Source of the DNA: Syntrophotalea acetylenivorans
Lineage (GTDB): Bacteria > Desulfobacterota > Desulfuromonadia > Desulfuromonadales > Syntrophotaleaceae
Direction: 5' to 3'
Length of the DNA: 64,000 nucleotides
Assembly (NCBI RefSeq): GCF_001887775.1
Contig: NZ_CP015519.1
Location: forward strand, 620,001 to 684,000
The notes under the pieces are model-generated. The model had not been told where the DNA came from. It worked only from the letters and a program-made list of their open reading frames with translations, and did not search any database. Shown in pieces: positions 8,754-16,292 of this stretch (position 1 is its first letter; each line of letters begins with the position of its first letter). Position numbers and translations under genes: made by a program.

Positions 8754-9203
8754 ATGAACGATCAAAAAATTACTAAAAATCGCCGAAGTGTTTCATTCAC
8801 TCTTGCCGATGGTAGTAACGTGGAAGGTTATGTCTTTCTCAGTCTTTACGAGGCGTGCCACGAAGGACCACAAAGAGTAGGCGATTTGTTGAACAACGTA
8901 GAGACCTTTGTCCCGGTAGACACGTCCAGCGGAATGCTTCATCTGAATATTGGCAACATCATTGCCGCCTATACGCCGCTTTCGGAAGAGAAAAGTGATC
9001 TTATGACCCTTGGCGCGAAACATAAGGTGCAGATAACCACATCTCTTGGATCGGTCATTGACGGGGAGATCTTTGTCAATCTCCCCCATGAACGCAATCG
9101 AGTTAGTGATTATCTTAATCAAGGAGAGCGATTCTTCCGTATTTTTTTGGCTGAAAAAATAGTATATATTGGGTCCGGATATATCGTCACCGTAAGGGAT
9201 TGA
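8754..9203 (+). CDS. Protein of two tandem small beta domains, next to pilT
   Basis: 149 residues, cytoplasmic. Residues about 10-65 and 85-148 look like copies of one domain: V-x-F/I-T…G…G-x-(V/I)F…L, then RVGDLLNN in the first and RVSDYLNQ in the second, then LNIGNIIAAY against YIGSGYIVTV. This resembles the DUF6812 type of beta protein in my memory, and duplication is the safest statement. The start ATG at 8754 is 8 nt after the pilT stop; a TTG at 8742 overlapping that stop is an alternative. Tight coupling to pilT suggests a role near pilus retraction, but no partner motif is visible. Confidence 0.75.
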   Translation: MNDQKITKNRRSVSFTLADGSNVEGYVFLSLYEACHEGPQRVGDLLNNVETFVPVDTSSGMLHLNIGNIIAAYTPLSEEKSDLMTLGAKHKVQITTSLGSVIDGEIFVNLPHERNRVSDYLNQGERFFRIFLAEKIVYIGSGYIVTVRD

Positions 9204-9248
9204 CCCGAAAATTCGGTGTTTTAAGTTTCGTATAGTTGGGGACTAGTT

Positions 9249-9704
9249 TTGCAATTAAGAGCCATTGTTATCGATGACGATGAGGCATGCCGCTTATTGT
9301 TGGTCCAGATGCTGAAAAGAAGAGGTTACGAAGTTTTCAGTTTGCCAAGCCCAGAGGCATGCCCTGTATTTAAAGATTCAGAGTGTACTTGTCCACAAGA
9401 GGCTGCCTGCGGCGATTTTTTACTTACAGACAATCAAATGCCGGGTATAACCGGTCTAGAATTTGTCGCTCGCCAAGTACAGGCTGGTTGCAAAGGGGAT
9501 GTTTCCAACAAAGCCGTGCTTTCAGGCACTTGGAGTCAAGAGGAATTGTGGCAGGCTCAACAACTCGGATGTAAGGTTTTTGACAAACCCTACCGAACCG
9601 GGGAGATTGAAGCTTGGCTCGATGCCCGGGAAAAACTTATCCCGAAGGATAGAAGGCTTCTCGATGCTGAAACTTTTACTGTGGTTGGTCGCGATAAATC
9701 TTGA
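9249..9704 (+). CDS. Stand-alone receiver protein with a Cys-rich insertion
   Basis: 151-residue response-regulator receiver domain without output domain. It has the acidic pocket VIDDDEA, the phospho-acceptor Asp in LLTDNQMPG, the conserved Ser/Thr region LSGTWS and the Lys in FDKPY. Between beta-2 and beta-3 sits an extra segment EACPVFKDSECTCPQEAAC with four cysteines (C-x7-C-x-C-x5-C), absent from CheY. It may bind a metal or respond to redox state. The start is TTG at 9249, after GGGGA. No histidine kinase is nearby. It follows the pilT pair and faces the Flp pilin gene. Confidence 0.88.
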   Translation: MQLRAIVIDDDEACRLLLVQMLKRRGYEVFSLPSPEACPVFKDSECTCPQEAACGDFLLTDNQMPGITGLEFVARQVQAGCKGDVSNKAVLSGTWSQEELWQAQQLGCKVFDKPYRTGEIEAWLDAREKLIPKDRRLLDAETFTVVGRDKS

Positions 9705-9706
9705 AG

Positions 9707-9886
9707 TCAGTTGTCAGGCATCAAGTCCGCCATATTCTGGAACGTATTGTTGACCTTGTTACCCATGATGGCGATGGCAATAATACAGACAATGATGATC
9801 AATGCCAGCATTACTGCGTATTCAGTAGCGGTTGCACCTTCTTCACTTTGAATGAAATCACCATAATTCAAGGATATTTTTGACAT
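9707..9886 (-). CDS. Flp-type (type IVb) pilin
   Basis: 59-residue prepilin. The N-terminus MSKISLNYGDFIQSEEG ends at the prepilin peptidase site EEG|ATATEYAVM, with the family Glu and Tyr (TEY), and is followed by one hydrophobic helix (LALIIIVCIIAIAIM) and a short tail. Such pilins are processed by a TadV/PilD-type peptidase and assembled by a Tad system. AGGAGT lies 8 nt before the ATG, and a sigma-70-like promoter sits at 9946-9973. The stop codon is 2 nt from the stop of the receiver gene on the other strand. No tad genes are in view. Confidence 0.9.
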   Translation of the reverse strand: MSKISLNYGDFIQSEEGATATEYAVMLALIIIVCIIAIAIMGNKVNNTFQNMADLMPDN

Positions 9887-9945
9887 AATGAAGACTCCTG
9901 ATAATCATGAGAGGCTTTTCTGCGAAGACGATAATCTTTTCATTC

Positions 9946-9973
9946 AGCGTATCCACTTTTCAGGGTATGTCAA
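9946..9973 (-). promoter_or_regulatory. Sigma-70-like promoter of the Flp pilin gene
   Basis: Read on the minus strand: TTGACA (-35, at 9968-9973), a 16-nt spacer, TACGCT (-10, at 9946-9951). The -35 is a perfect consensus match and the -10 is moderate. It gives a leader of about 50 nt before the pilin ATG. Confidence 0.6.
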
Positions 9974-10045
9974 GTAGCCTAAAAACTGTATATCTTGTTG
10001 GTTTGACTTAACAATTTCATATACAAACAACCGTATGGTGGCTCT

Positions 10046-11215
10046 ATGATTTTTGAAAGTCCGTCCAGGTTTAAGGGCCCTCTTGTTTTTTTCTATATAT
10101 TTATTCTGCTGATACTTGCTTCCTGTGGACGGCCTCCGATCCCTTCGCCTCCAGTACCACCTGTAATACCCCCGCCGATTGAACCATTGCAATCAGTAAC
10201 CTGGCAAGATGTGCCCGACTGGAACAGCGAAGATTTGCGGCCTGCTTTGCAAACCTTTATCATCAGCAGTCCTTCCCTGAAAAGAGACCCACAATGGCAA
10301 GCCGTCTGTGACGAAGCGCTGCAGGTTAATGCTACGGACGAAGAAGCCGTCCGCCGTTTTTTTGAAACCCGGTTTGTTCCGCACCGTGTGAACAACTCAG
10401 ACGGAACGGACCGTGGGGTAATTACCGGTTATTACGTTCCCGATTTGCAGGGTAGCCGCACTCCTGACGAAAGTTACCGTTATCCTGTGTTGGCCGTTCC
10501 CGATGATCTGCTGATTGTCGAACTGGGCGCCCTTTATCCGGACCTGAAGGGGCGCCGTTTGCGGGGTAGGCTCGAGGGCAGGAAGGTTGTTCCTTACTGG
10601 AGTCGGGCTGAAATCGACACTGGACAGGCACCGGTTGAAGGCAAAGAACTTTTCTGGGTAAAAGATCCCGTAGACCTGTTTTTTTTGCATATTCAGGGTT
10701 CCGGCCGGATTTCCACCGAAGATGGCGAGCGGGTAATGGTCAACTATGCCGATCAGAACGGGCATCCCTACCGTTCTATCGGGCGATTACTTCTTGAATC
10801 AGGAGCCATGACCAGAGATCAGATGTCCGCGCAAAATATTAAGGCCTGGGGCCGGCGCAACCCGGATAAGGTGATGAAACTTTTAGGAGAAAATCCCAGC
10901 TATGTTTTTTTTCGTTCTGCTGAACAGGACCTGACGAGTCCCCCCGGCGCCCTTGGTTATCCATTGACCCCCGAACGCAGCCTGGCGGTCGACCCGACAA
11001 CCATTCCTCTCGGTGCTCCGGTCTTTATCGCCACCACTTGGCCGAACAGCCAAAGTCCTCTGCACCGATTGATGGTAGCACAGGACACCGGTGGGGCGAT
11101 CAAGGGGGCTGTGCGAGCCGACTTTTTCTGGGGTCTCGGTAACGAAGCCGGAGCGAAAGCGGGCCGAATGAAACAAGATGGAAGGTTATGGGTTCTTTTG
11201 CCAAGAGCTGACTAA
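10046..11215 (+). CDS. mltA: Membrane-bound lytic murein transglycosylase A (MltA family)
   Basis: 389-residue lipoprotein that cleaves the MurNAc-GlcNAc bond of peptidoglycan to give 1,6-anhydro ends. The signal ends in lipobox LILASC, followed by a proline-rich linker (PPIPSPPVPPVIPPP), so it should sit in the outer membrane. The MltA barrel follows, then the 3D domain with AQDTGGAIKG, whose Asp is the catalytic residue type in this family. Length is close to the normal 365-400. It is monocistronic and divergent from the Flp pilin gene. Confidence 0.93.
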   Translation: MIFESPSRFKGPLVFFYIFILLILASCGRPPIPSPPVPPVIPPPIEPLQSVTWQDVPDWNSEDLRPALQTFIISSPSLKRDPQWQAVCDEALQVNATDEEAVRRFFETRFVPHRVNNSDGTDRGVITGYYVPDLQGSRTPDESYRYPVLAVPDDLLIVELGALYPDLKGRRLRGRLEGRKVVPYWSRAEIDTGQAPVEGKELFWVKDPVDLFFLHIQGSGRISTEDGERVMVNYADQNGHPYRSIGRLLLESGAMTRDQMSAQNIKAWGRRNPDKVMKLLGENPSYVFFRSAEQDLTSPPGALGYPLTPERSLAVDPTTIPLGAPVFIATTWPNSQSPLHRLMVAQDTGGAIKGAVRADFFWGLGNEAGAKAGRMKQDGRLWVLLPRAD

Positions 11216-11472
11216 ACGGCTGAGCCTTTATACATTGATGAAGAACTTGCTTTTGACCGCCGCTCATGATATCGCTGATATCTGCAAAGCAGGTCTGCTG
11301 TTCAAGACTGGCATTATTTATGTATATTCCTATATTTAAGTTGATCTTAGAATGGGCCCATACCACATCGGCCACAATGACCATGTATCAGCTGTTGCAA
11401 TAGTCATACGATCATTCATTGTCTTACATTTACTCCAAGCCCCCCTCTTACTCTAGTAATAGTGTAATTACC

Positions 11473-11745
11473 ATGACCAAATATCACGATATCTACCGAG
11501 CCGCTCTGGCCAAATGGGGTGAAGAGGCCCAATACGACCAGGCGGTCGAAGAGTGTGCCGAATTGATAACCGCTTTGAAGCATTTCAAAAGGGACAAGGT
11601 CGGGCGACAACAAATTGTCGACGAACTTGCCGATGTTGCCTTAATGGTCGGTCAACTATCCTACATGTTGGGCGAGGATACGGTAGAAAGAGCTATCGAA
11701 TCCAAAATCCTGAAGCTTAAAAAGCTACTTGCTCCCGATAATTAG
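11473..11745 (+). CDS. MazG-like nucleotide pyrophosphohydrolase-type protein
   Basis: 90-residue all-alpha protein. The paired acidic motifs of the MazG/dUTPase-2 fold are present: VEECAELITA (ExxE) and DELADVALMV (ExxD), which bind Mg2+ and a nucleotide triphosphate in relatives. I chose ATG at 11473; the frame is open back to a TTG at 11419 but that has no support, and the Shine-Dalgarno at 11473 is itself weak. The RelE-like gene begins 11 nt after its stop, so the two are likely cotranscribed. The substrate is not predictable. Confidence 0.82.
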   Translation: MTKYHDIYRAALAKWGEEAQYDQAVEECAELITALKHFKRDKVGRQQIVDELADVALMVGQLSYMLGEDTVERAIESKILKLKKLLAPDN

Positions 11746-11756
11746 ACTGAACAATC

Positions 11757-12101
11757 ATGACACCCTTTGCCTATTTTCCCACTCCGCAGTTTTCCGCCAA
11801 AATGGAGAAAATTCAGAAGTCGGATCCCCCCGGTTATCGTCGAATTCTTCAGGTTATCGAGAGACTATTGATCTATCCGAGCGATGCGGATGGTCAAATG
11901 CGTGGCGTTCACCACGGTCGACTTAAAAAATACGTTGGTCGCCGGGACTATCGACTCATCTACGAGTGGTGTCAAATATGTCGAAAAAAGAGCCGCCGTA
12001 TGGCGAAGCAGTGCAACCACTGCATCAAAGTCCCAGATCACAGTGTTATTTTTTTTGACATCTATCATAAAAATGAACTGGCCCATCTGAAACATATCTA
12101 A
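11757..12101 (+). CDS. RelE/ParE-fold protein with a four-cysteine insertion
   Basis: 114 residues. The core fits the RelE/ParE toxin fold: an N-terminal strand, two helices with YRRILQVIERLL, then VHHGRLKKYVGRRDYRLIYEW, then a final VIFFDIYHKNELA strand. Between strands sits CQICRKKSRRMAKQCNHC, two CxxC pairs 12 residues apart, which looks like a small zinc knuckle and is not part of ordinary RelE. No antitoxin gene lies next to it; the upstream neighbour is MazG-like. It may be a solitary toxin relative or a domesticated RNA-binding protein. The fold assignment is by pattern, not by search. Confidence 0.75.
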   Translation: MTPFAYFPTPQFSAKMEKIQKSDPPGYRRILQVIERLLIYPSDADGQMRGVHHGRLKKYVGRRDYRLIYEWCQICRKKSRRMAKQCNHCIKVPDHSVIFFDIYHKNELAHLKHI

Positions 12102-12189
12102 ATCCTTTTCTCAAAGTTGGAACTGCAGTTGGTTCCAGGTATGATTTCAGACAAAGATTTCTATCCATTTTTTTAAGAAAGAGACTAGG

Positions 12190-12714
12190 ATGCTGGATTT
12201 GTTACGTAAACGACGCAGCGTGCGCCGTTTTCTGGAACGCCCGATCGAGGCAGAGAAGGTCGAACTCCTGATTGAAGCCCTGCTTAGATCCCCCTCGTCT
12301 AAAGGACGTAATCCCTGGGAGTTCATCATCGTAACCGACCCCGAACAGCGCGCCAAGCTGGCAGCAGCCAAACCGAGGGGAGGTTCCTTTGTTGCCAATG
12401 CGCCTTTGGCGATCGTCGTTTGCGCCGATCCCGACAAATGCGATGTCTGGGTAGAGGATTGTTCCATCGCGGCAATTATTCTACAGCTGGCCGCATTAGA
12501 GCTGGGACTCGGTAGCTGCTGGTCCCAAATTAGAAAACGCAACCATATCGATGGCGACCCGTCATCGGACTATTTGTGTCAACAACTCAACCTTCCTGAT
12601 CGATACGAAGTTGAGGCAATAATCGGCATCGGTTATCCTTTAGAAGAAAAAGCCGGTCATGACAAAAACAGTCTGGCATACAACAAAATACACAGAAATG
12701 TTTTTGGAAGTTAA
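12190..12714 (+). CDS. Nitroreductase family protein
   Basis: 174-residue FMN-dependent oxidoreductase of the NfsB-like superfamily. The N-terminal RRSVRRFLERPIE is the usual phosphate-contacting motif, and RSPSSKGRNPWEFIIV and LGLGSCWSQIR are the other FMN and dimer regions. Members reduce nitro groups, quinones or flavins with NAD(P)H. The ATG is preceded by GAGACTAGG. It stands alone between the RelE-like and TM2 genes. The physiological substrate is unknown. Confidence 0.88.
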   Translation: MLDLLRKRRSVRRFLERPIEAEKVELLIEALLRSPSSKGRNPWEFIIVTDPEQRAKLAAAKPRGGSFVANAPLAIVVCADPDKCDVWVEDCSIAAIILQLAALELGLGSCWSQIRKRNHIDGDPSSDYLCQQLNLPDRYEVEAIIGIGYPLEEKAGHDKNSLAYNKIHRNVFGS

Positions 12715-12803
12715 TGTCGACAAGTTCCAAACAAGGACAACTATTTACAATCCATAGTTAATGTAGTTTCTTGGCTTTACTCTTTGGTCTGGAGGCAACT
12801 ATT

Positions 12804-13202
12804 ATGACAGTCGTCAAAGATACCCACAGCAAAGTTATCGGTTACATTCTCTGGCTTTTTGGTTTTACCGGATCGCATCGTTTCTATTACGGAAAGCCTA
12901 TCTCCGGGACGATCTACTTCTTCACCTTTGGTCTGTTGCTTATCGGCTGGATTGTCGACCTCTTTTTGATTCCCTCCATGGACCGGAAGGCGGATTTGCG
13001 ATTTGAAGCGGGCAGGGCAGACTACAATATCGCATGGATTTTGTTGGTCTTTTTCGGCATTTTTGGAATTCACCGTTTCTATCTAGGCAAATGGATCACC
13101 GGTATCATTTATTTGCTTACGGGTGGATTTTTCCTGGTGGGCGTGCTTTATGATTTTTGGACCCTGAACACCCAGATATCAGAAGTTAATCGTCAAACCT
13201 GA
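12804..13202 (+). CDS. Double TM2-domain membrane protein
   Basis: 132 residues made of two TM2 units. Each has a short helix, the loop GSHRFYYGK or GIHRFYLGK, and a second helix, giving four membrane helices. The repeat suggests internal duplication. The start ATG at 12804 follows GGAGG by 8 nt; an upstream in-frame ATG at 12771 lacks a site. Bacterial TM2 proteins have no settled function. Confidence 0.85.
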   Translation: MTVVKDTHSKVIGYILWLFGFTGSHRFYYGKPISGTIYFFTFGLLLIGWIVDLFLIPSMDRKADLRFEAGRADYNIAWILLVFFGIFGIHRFYLGKWITGIIYLLTGGFFLVGVLYDFWTLNTQISEVNRQT

Positions 13203-13245
13203 CCAGGAGTTGTTGTTTGCACATCTATAGAGAGGAACAAATACC

Positions 13246-13641
13246 ATGAACCTCGACAAGGATCGTGGGTGTTTTGTTTGCGGTCCTGATAATTCCATGG
13301 GCCTGCAGGCAGTTTTTTCTTGCGATAAAGAGTCGAAGCAATCCTTCTGTCGATTGACCATCGAAGACAACTTTCAGGGCTGGCACTCTATAGTCCATGG
13401 CGGCATCATCGCCTCCTTGCTTGACGAAGCCTGCATTTACGCGGGGCGGGCCTTGGCGGAGACCCTAGTAACTGCTGAATTGTCCGTGCGTTATCGCAAA
13501 CCTGTTCCCGTGGGGCAAGAGGTTGTCATCACCGGGAAAGTTCTGGAAAAGCGCCGGAAGGTTTTAAAAGTTAAATCGTGCCTTGAGCTTAACGGTGAAA
13601 TTCATGCCGAAGCGGAAGGCAGGGTCTTCTTGGTTGATTGA
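13246..13641 (+). CDS. PaaI-type hotdog thioesterase
   Basis: 131-residue acyl-CoA thioesterase of the PaaI/YiiD hotdog superfamily. The motif IVHGGIIASLLDEA contains the HGG and the acidic residue of the active site. The N-terminal CFVCGPDNSMGL segment is common in this subgroup. The alpha/beta hydrolase gene starts within a few bases of its stop, so they are an operon. The acyl substrate is unknown. Confidence 0.88.
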   Translation: MNLDKDRGCFVCGPDNSMGLQAVFSCDKESKQSFCRLTIEDNFQGWHSIVHGGIIASLLDEACIYAGRALAETLVTAELSVRYRKPVPVGQEVVITGKVLEKRRKVLKVKSCLELNGEIHAEAEGRVFLVD

Positions 13642-13646
13642 AGAAG

Positions 13647-14171
13647 ATGCCGTTGGATGACGCTAAACTGACAGTAGTTTTTGCTCATGGCAAAGAAAGT
13701 GGCCCCTGGGGGACTAAAATCACTTTGTTGGCCGGGATCGCCAAGGAGCACGACTGTCATGTTGAGAGTGTCGACTTTAGAGGAGTCAGCGACCCGGACG
13801 TTAGGGTCAGCATCTTAAAAGCCTTTCTTGCCAAACTGCAGGGCCCCTTTTTCCTGGTCGGCTCCAGCATGGGGGCTTACGTTGTCACCGTAGCCTCCGC
13901 CACGTTTTTTCCCACAGCCATGTTGCTGTTGGCCCCTGCGGTTTATCTGTCCGGTTATGCCGAACAAAATCCTACCCCATTTGCCGGGCAAACAGTTGTC
14001 GTACATGGCTGGCATGATCAGGTTGTGCCGGTAGACAATGTCCTGCGTTTCTGCCGTGAACATTCCATCGAGTTACATGTTCAACCCGATGGTCATCAGC
14101 TTTTGGGTTCCCAACTTCAGATTAAGTTGTTGTTCCGGGAAATGCTGCAACATGTTCTCTGCCGTTTCTAA
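13647..14171 (+). CDS. Small alpha/beta hydrolase
   Basis: 174-residue serine hydrolase of the YqiA/YdeN-like class. It has the FAHGKESG oxyanion region, the nucleophile elbow GSSMGAY, an Asp in HGWHDQVVP and a late His in DGHQLL, giving a full Ser-Asp-His triad. I start at ATG 13647, since a TTG at 13638 overlaps the thioesterase stop; neither has a clear Shine-Dalgarno, so coupling is likely. It probably cleaves an ester or thioester, as its operon partner does. Confidence 0.8.
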   Translation: MPLDDAKLTVVFAHGKESGPWGTKITLLAGIAKEHDCHVESVDFRGVSDPDVRVSILKAFLAKLQGPFFLVGSSMGAYVVTVASATFFPTAMLLLAPAVYLSGYAEQNPTPFAGQTVVVHGWHDQVVPVDNVLRFCREHSIELHVQPDGHQLLGSQLQIKLLFREMLQHVLCRF

Positions 14172-14456
14172 AACCCACACCTTAACACCACCTGTTTCCA
14201 CTTTTTTCGCACCCCTTTACATCCGCTGAATCGTACCTGGTTTATATGCGGGTATTTGCCAGGTTACAAAAATTGACGGGAACTTTTCATCTTCCCGGGG
14301 TCTTGAGTTCGACAAACAAGATTTGTCCATTGCATAATATCAACGGGCCGTCTATATTTAGTTGTTTTTGTTACATAATTGACTTGTTGGTTTGGCTTGG
14401 TGCCAGCTTTGCTCCGAATTGGAGCGGTTCGTGGAAAAGCCAAAGGGGAGAGCTTG

Positions 14457-16271
14457 ATGCTGCAGCGGTTACAGTTATGGAACGCCCTGGACAAACTTGA
14501 TATTCGTAATGTCGGGCGATTCATGTTGCTTAGCTGTCTCGTCGGCATGGTGTCGGGAATCGGTGCAGTAGCCTTTTATGTAGTGACCAATTTTAGCGAG
14601 TTTTGGATTCTTGACCAGTGGGCAGGATTTCACCCGCCGATGGGGGAGGGGGCTTCCGCCTCAGAAGGCGATTTCATCAACTCTTTGTTTGTACCTCATC
14701 GATGGTTCTTGTTTCTTGTTCCTGCCGTGGGTGGGCTATTTTCCGGATGGCTGGTCTTTACCTTTGCTCCAGAAGCTGAGGGGCACGGTACGGACGGAGC
14801 CCTTGATTCCTTTCACAACCAAAAAGGGCGCATTCGGGCCAGGGTCCCCTATGTCAAAGCCCTCGCTTCCATCGCCACCATCGCCACAGGCGGTTCGGCC
14901 GGTCGTGAGGGACCTATTGCCCAGATCGGAGCCGGCTTCGGCTCTTTTCTTGCGGATCGGCTTAAACTTGGAAATGTAGACCGACGCACTTTGCTTTTGG
15001 CCGGAATGGCCGGTGGTATCGGCGCCACTTTTCACGCGCCCCTCGGGGGAGCCTTGTTTGCCGTCGAGGTCCTCTACCAGGACCCCGAGTTCGAACACGA
15101 GGGGCTAATCCCCTGCATTATCGCATCTATAGTCGCCTATTCCTTTTTCGGCGTCATTACCGGTTGGAAACCGCTTCTAGCGACTCCCAATTTCCAGTTT
15201 CGCCATCCCTCAGAGTTAGTTTTTTATTTTGTACTGGCGATCCTTTGTGCGGTCATGGGTCGCCTTTACGTAAAAACTTTTTACGGCGTTCATGCCATGT
15301 TTGAGCGGCTCCATTTTCCCAAAGCTTTGAAACCTGCCCTTGGAGGTTTAATGCTGGGCCTCCTGGCGATGGCGGTGCCTCAAGTTCTTGGCTCAGGCTA
15401 TGGCTGGGTTCAGGCCGCGCTGTATGGAAAAATGGCCTTGTGGTTGATGCTGCTGTTGGCTCTGGCCAAGATCGTGGCAACCAGTTTAACCATCTCCTCC
15501 GGTGGTTCAGGTGGGGTCTTTGCGCCAAGTCTTGTCATTGGAGCGATGGTCGGCGGCACGTTCGGAGCGGCCTCCCATGCTCTCTTTCCAACAATGATTC
15601 AGGACCCGCGGGTTTGCGTGTTGCTCGGCATGGCCGGTTTTTTTGCCGGCGTGGCCAACACGCCTATTGCCACCTTGATCATGGTCAGCGAATTGACCGG
15701 CAACTATGCTCTACTGGCGCCATTAATGCTGGTTTGCGTTGTGGCCATGGTCGTTTATCGGCGTAACACCATCTACCAAAAGCAAGTCCGCGGTCGGGTT
15801 GATTCTCCGGCTCACCTGGGAGATCTGGTGATTGATGTATTAGAGGGGATAACCGTTGGTGAGTTGGCTGAGTTGGGGCGAGAACCGACCCTGATTCCGG
15901 AAGGGATGCCGTTGAGGGCTATTCTGGAAAAAATGGCCGGAGCTGCTGGCGGCTACTATCCGGTCATCAATGATGACGGCCGTTTAAGCGGCATCTTTTC
16001 GGTCAATGATATTCGCCGTATTCTGCACGAAGAGATTCCCGCCGGCTTGATTCGTGCCCGCGATATCGCCATGTCTCGTGTTGTGACCACCAGTCCTTCC
16101 GAATCATTGACAGGGGTCATGAGAAAACTCTCTCTCCGGGGTCTGGAAGAAATTCCGGTTGTGGATGATGAAGATCCGGGCAAGGTATTGTTTATGCTCT
16201 CGCGCCGGGTCGTTTTGGCTCGCTACGCAAGCGAACTGGAACGGCAAAAAGGTGTCTTTGCGGAAGCCTGA
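14457..16271 (+). CDS. ClC-family chloride channel or transporter with two CBS domains
   Basis: 604 residues. About 10-11 hydrophobic helices form the ClC core, with the anion-filter motifs GGSAGREGP (gating Glu present) and GGSGGVFAPSLVIG. Two CBS domains lie at about residues 455-590, which in relatives bind adenine nucleotides. The gating Glu argues against the fluoride-specific CLC-F branch. GGGGAG is 6 nt before the ATG at 14457. The gene is preceded by 285 nt without features and ends 21 nt from the convergent acyl-CoA synthetase. H+/Cl- exchange or channel function cannot be told apart here. Confidence 0.92.
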   Translation: MLQRLQLWNALDKLDIRNVGRFMLLSCLVGMVSGIGAVAFYVVTNFSEFWILDQWAGFHPPMGEGASASEGDFINSLFVPHRWFLFLVPAVGGLFSGWLVFTFAPEAEGHGTDGALDSFHNQKGRIRARVPYVKALASIATIATGGSAGREGPIAQIGAGFGSFLADRLKLGNVDRRTLLLAGMAGGIGATFHAPLGGALFAVEVLYQDPEFEHEGLIPCIIASIVAYSFFGVITGWKPLLATPNFQFRHPSELVFYFVLAILCAVMGRLYVKTFYGVHAMFERLHFPKALKPALGGLMLGLLAMAVPQVLGSGYGWVQAALYGKMALWLMLLLALAKIVATSLTISSGGSGGVFAPSLVIGAMVGGTFGAASHALFPTMIQDPRVCVLLGMAGFFAGVANTPIATLIMVSELTGNYALLAPLMLVCVVAMVVYRRNTIYQKQVRGRVDSPAHLGDLVIDVLEGITVGELAELGREPTLIPEGMPLRAILEKMAGAAGGYYPVINDDGRLSGIFSVNDIRRILHEEIPAGLIRARDIAMSRVVTTSPSESLTGVMRKLSLRGLEEIPVVDDEDPGKVLFMLSRRVVLARYASELERQKGVFAEA

Positions 16272-16292
16272 TCCCTTGGCAAGGCCTTGTCC

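Noticed and set aside
14172-14456. Fluoride riboswitch before the ClC gene
   Set aside because: No crcB-motif core is visible, and the channel has the chloride-type gating Glu.
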